DNA from: a virus
Virus record (IMG/VR): IMGVR_UViG_3300030202_003023
Span: 1 to 64,000 of that record
Length of the DNA: 64,000 nt
Direction: 5' to 3' (one strand)
Within the stretch, counting starts at the first letter, position 1. Every line of letters starts with the position of its first letter. A program made the translations under genes and the position numbers. This document shows positions 61,815-64,000 of this stretch, piece by piece. The notes below the pieces were generated by a model. That model saw only the letters and a program-made list of their open reading frames with translations. It made no database searches and was not told where the DNA came from.

Positions 61815-62450
61815 TTATGTTATACCATAATTAATTTCCATGCCTCTTATAGTAGAGTAATTCGGTATTGTTGATATTAAATCTACAATTGGAGCGTATG
61901 AATTACCTTTAGGGTGCAGTATTTTACTAGTAATACTATCAATTGGTCTATCAACTAGTTCTAACCATTCTAAATATTCATCATAAACGTTTTCATTTAT
62001 AATGTATATCTGACAAGACCAGGAAGATTTAAGTTGTAATAAATTACGTACCCTATTAAGACGGCCAGAACTATAATTTTGATGTGCTAAATGAAAAAGT
62101 TCCCAGTTTTTAGGCAACGTTTTAAACAAATTTTTAGCTGTTTTATACGCACCATGTCTGAAAACTATATCATCTTCCATAATCATTATGGATTTATACT
62201 TTTTAGCTTTAGCTTCTTTAATAATACCTATTGTAGTATGTACTAAACCTGCTGCACCTTGTGTCCAACCATCATATTTACTGTTCCAGTCATTTTTAAC
62301 CCAGTGAACGTTCTCTTTTCTTCCGTCTATTGCTTCTACTAATTTAAAGTGCGTACCTATTTTATGACATTCGCTATAAATGTTGTTTCTTCTGTCTTCA
62401 CTAGACTTCAGATTAATTGCATACACTTTATCTACTAGTTTATGAAACAT
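61815..62450 (-). CDS. glycosyltransferase family 25 (LPS-type)
   Basis: Putative sugar transferase. The start at 62450 (MFHKLVDKVYAINL) is chosen over 62567 because the longer reading overlaps the upstream gene by 116 bases; from 62450 the junction is one base from its stop. GT25 signatures: VYAINLKSSEDRR (9-21), FKLVEAIDGR (35-44), GWTQGAAGLVHTTIGII (61-77) and IMIMEDDIVF (88-97) with an EDD metal-binding motif. The family transfers sugars in LPS/capsule synthesis; in this place it may glycosylate tail proteins or alter host surface sugars. At 211 aa it is shorter than most GT25 enzymes but keeps the core. Confidence 0.82.
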   Translation of the reverse strand: MFHKLVDKVYAINLKSSEDRRNNIYSECHKIGTHFKLVEAIDGRKENVHWVKNDWNSKYDGWTQGAAGLVHTTIGIIKEAKAKKYKSIMIMEDDIVFRHGAYKTAKNLFKTLPKNWELFHLAHQNYSSGRLNRVRNLLQLKSSWSCQIYIINENVYDEYLEWLELVDRPIDSITSKILHPKGNSYAPIVDLISTIPNYSTIRGMEINYGIT

Positions 62451-62451
62451 A

Positions 62452-64000
62452 TTATTGAAGTTTAGTAGGTGTTTGTACGGCTCCTGAAGAGTTAATACTT
62501 TGTTCCCAAATATCAGTACCGTCTGTTCTATCAAATACTTTTTTACTGTAAGCTGCTGTTGTAACAACTGCTGCTCCTCTAGCTAACACAGACACTTCTG
62601 TAAATCCAAAACCTGCAACTGCATCAACATTTGATATACTATTTCCAATATTGTTGTAAGTTTTAGTTGCTCCTTGCAATCTTATAGCAGAACAGTTGTT
62701 TCCAATTGTATTGTAGTTACAATTTAATCCTCCTAATGTAGCTAGTGCAGTTATGTTTGTTGCGTTATATGCAGGACTAGATCCTGCAAGGTCTACTGTA
62801 CCACTAGTGTAAGTTATAGTGTAACTTGCTATTGAAGGACATCCTATAAAAACATCATTACAGTTATTTCCAACTACATTATTTTTACTACTAACTATTC
62901 CAATATTTGAACATTTTGCTCCTACATGGTTTTCTATGTTTTCAGCTTGTGGTTCACTTATAAGTTCTGCTAATGAACTAGCTACTCCAGTACGGGCTAC
63001 AGGGCTTCCTGCACCTACGTAAGTTCTATTAGAAAGAGTATTCATTCTTGTTCCACCGTTAGTGTCTAAAATAGTATTGTAATTAAAATTACTGTAATCT
63101 CCAGAATTACTAGTTACATTTTTTACGTTTAAAGGACTCATAGTAACATTAGTACAATCATCACCTATTGAACAATTATTATTATATACTAAGTAAATAC
63201 CATCACAGTGGTCTCCAATTTTAATTCTTGTTCCTTTTCTTATTTCTACAATTGAGGAAGCGTCTCCAGTGTAGCACTGATTTGCTGATTCCATTAATAC
63301 ATTACTACTGTTGTGTCCTATTTTAACATCAAAAGACCCATACATTATTAAAGCGCCTACAACATTGTCTCCAATGTGTACATAAGAACTATTAAATATC
63401 TTTGTATTTCTAGTACTACACCCTATATTAACGTGCTGTACGCCAGAAAATTCTAAATGAGTTGCAGAGTCTTTTATGTATACATACTCACAATACATAA
63501 ATGCAAGTCTGCTGACTCTGTTATCAACAGTTACACTTTGTGATGTTTTTATCCAAACGCCTTCACAGTCACTACCTATTAAAATTCCGTCAGAATCACC
63601 AATCCACAAATCTTTACCTCCAGATTTAATTTCTACAGACATATTACTTTCAGCAATTTCAGTTGCAGATAAACTTGTATGTCCTTGTGGAAATGTTTTA
63701 CCTTTACCTCCAGTACCGTTGTGTCTACAGTTTTTTAAATCAACAGTGTCCTGTTTACTTTCTATTTTAACGTCACTAGATGCAGACATTCTTATAACAG
63801 AAGACCAATCTTCTATGTATACATCATAACATTCACTAGCATAGATTGTTGTATTATAACTACCTATAGTAAAATCAGTACACCATTTTTCAAAATGAAT
63901 TCCAAGGTTTGCGTTTCCTATTGTAATACGTCTATTATGATCACAAATCATAATGTTTCTATTACCATTACCAATAACTATGTTTTCATTGAATCCTAGT
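62452..64000 (-). CDS. beta-helix-like tail protein, N-terminus beyond window edge
   Basis: Adsorption protein cut by the right edge. The frame stays open from the Met at 63951 to base 64000, with the same repeat pattern (NIVIGNGNRNIMICDHNRRI), so the real start is further right. It is built of short ~18-22-residue units with 'IGxxC/N..V/I' strands (HVNIGCSTRNTKIF, VHIGDNVVGALIMYG, IGNNCSAIRLQG), a pattern of stacked beta-helix coils. The final ~60 residues (SVLARGAAVVTTAAYSK, IWEQSINSSG) form a separate tail. Likely a tailspike or fibre shaft. No catalytic residues recognised. Confidence 0.75.
   Translation of the reverse strand, partial: LGFNENIVIGNGNRNIMICDHNRRITIGNANLGIHFEKWCTDFTIGSYNTTIYASECYDVYIEDWSSVIRMSASSDVKIESKQDTVDLKNCRHNGTGGKGKTFPQGHTSLSATEIAESNMSVEIKSGGKDLWIGDSDGILIGSDCEGVWIKTSQSVTVDNRVSRLAFMYCEYVYIKDSATHLEFSGVQHVNIGCSTRNTKIFNSSYVHIGDNVVGALIMYGSFDVKIGHNSSNVLMESANQCYTGDASSIVEIRKGTRIKIGDHCDGIYLVYNNNCSIGDDCTNVTMSPLNVKNVTSNSGDYSNFNYNTILDTNGGTRMNTLSNRTYVGAGSPVARTGVASSLAELISEPQAENIENHVGAKCSNIGIVSSKNNVVGNNCNDVFIGCPSIASYTITYTSGTVDLAGSSPAYNATNITALATLGGLNCNYNTIGNNCSAIRLQGATKTYNNIGNSISNVDAVAGFGFTEVSVLARGAAVVTTAAYSKKVFDRTDGTDIWEQSINSSGAVQTPTKLQ

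Noticed and set aside
62451-62567. Upstream in-frame start for the GT25 gene
   Set aside because: It overlaps the preceding tail gene by 116 bases; the family pattern begins at the Met at 62450.
16357-64000. Numerous + strand frames of 60-190 codons in the right block (for example 35359-35931 and 20146-20691)
   Set aside because: They are antisense to well-supported giant genes, have Ser/Leu/Phe-rich compositions typical of reverse-complement reading of Lys/Glu-rich genes, and show no domains.
1-64000. Stop-codon reassignment, known in some crAss-like phages
   Set aside because: The largest frames are uninterrupted in the standard code, and TAG (6259, 14026) and TGA (7943, 12237, 20064) end genes cleanly next to the following starts.
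1-64000. tRNA genes, CRISPR arrays, integrase, insertion sequences
   Set aside because: No gap is longer than about 160 bases, no cloverleaf or regularly spaced repeat was seen, and no gene has a recombinase or transposase signature.

Overview
The window is part of the genome of a tailed dsDNA phage of the crAss-like group (Crassvirales), most probably infecting a Bacteroidota/Flavobacteriia host. The main evidence is a 2374-residue protein with the DFDID catalytic loop that defines the crAss-like virion RNA polymerase (the family of Cellulophaga phage phi14:2 gp66). It sits between two other giant virion ('cargo') proteins, downstream of a ring/muzzle tail module. The DNA is AT-rich. Gene starts lack Shine-Dalgarno sequences and have A/T-only leaders, as is usual in Bacteroidota. 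TAA, TAG and TGA are all used as ordinary stops, so there is no sign of stop-codon reassignment. Terminase, portal and major capsid genes are not in the window and probably lie beyond the right edge. No tRNA, CRISPR array, IS element or integrase was found.

There are two converging transcription blocks. The left block (1-16.3 kb, + strand) is the replication and nucleic-acid module. In order it carries: family A DNA polymerase (truncated by the window edge), SF2 helicase, DnaB-like helicase, Sak4-like RecA ATPase, putative SSB, a strong terminator, TOPRIM primase, RusA-like resolvase, a ubiquitin-like cassette (Ubl, E2-like, JAB peptidase, E1/ThiF), 5'-3' exonuclease, uracil-DNA glycosylase and an ECF-type sigma factor. 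Small genes of unknown function are interspersed. Many genes overlap by ATGA or TAATG junctions. A hairpin terminator at 16327-16350 separates this block from the other.

The right block (64.0-16.4 kb, - strand) is read right to left. It starts with adsorption proteins: a beta-helix-like protein cut by the window edge, a GT25-type glycosyltransferase, repeat-rich fibres, a BspA-like leucine-rich-repeat protein and a C1q-like fibre. Next come lysis genes (XhlA-like holin candidate, M15 peptidase, spanin-like protein), a calcineurin-like phosphoesterase, head-tail ring proteins and the 1442-residue tail muzzle/stabilisation protein. A second two-helix holin-like protein follows, then five very large proteins of 1233, 887, 4113, 2374 and 1236 residues. 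The 4113-residue protein is a polyvalent protein with three HExxH zincin motifs, an L,D-transpeptidase domain, a lytic-transglycosylase-like domain and a PD-(D/E)XK nuclease domain.

Inferred life cycle: the muzzle and rings deliver the giant proteins into the cell with the DNA. Their peptidoglycan-active domains would help penetration and the virion RNA polymerase would transcribe the first genes. The + strand block then replicates the DNA, and its sigma factor may recruit host RNA polymerase. The most unusual system is the compact Ubl/E2/JAB/E1 cassette at 8.7-12.2 kb, which looks like a complete prokaryotic ubiquitin-like conjugation and deconjugation pathway inside the phage replication operon.
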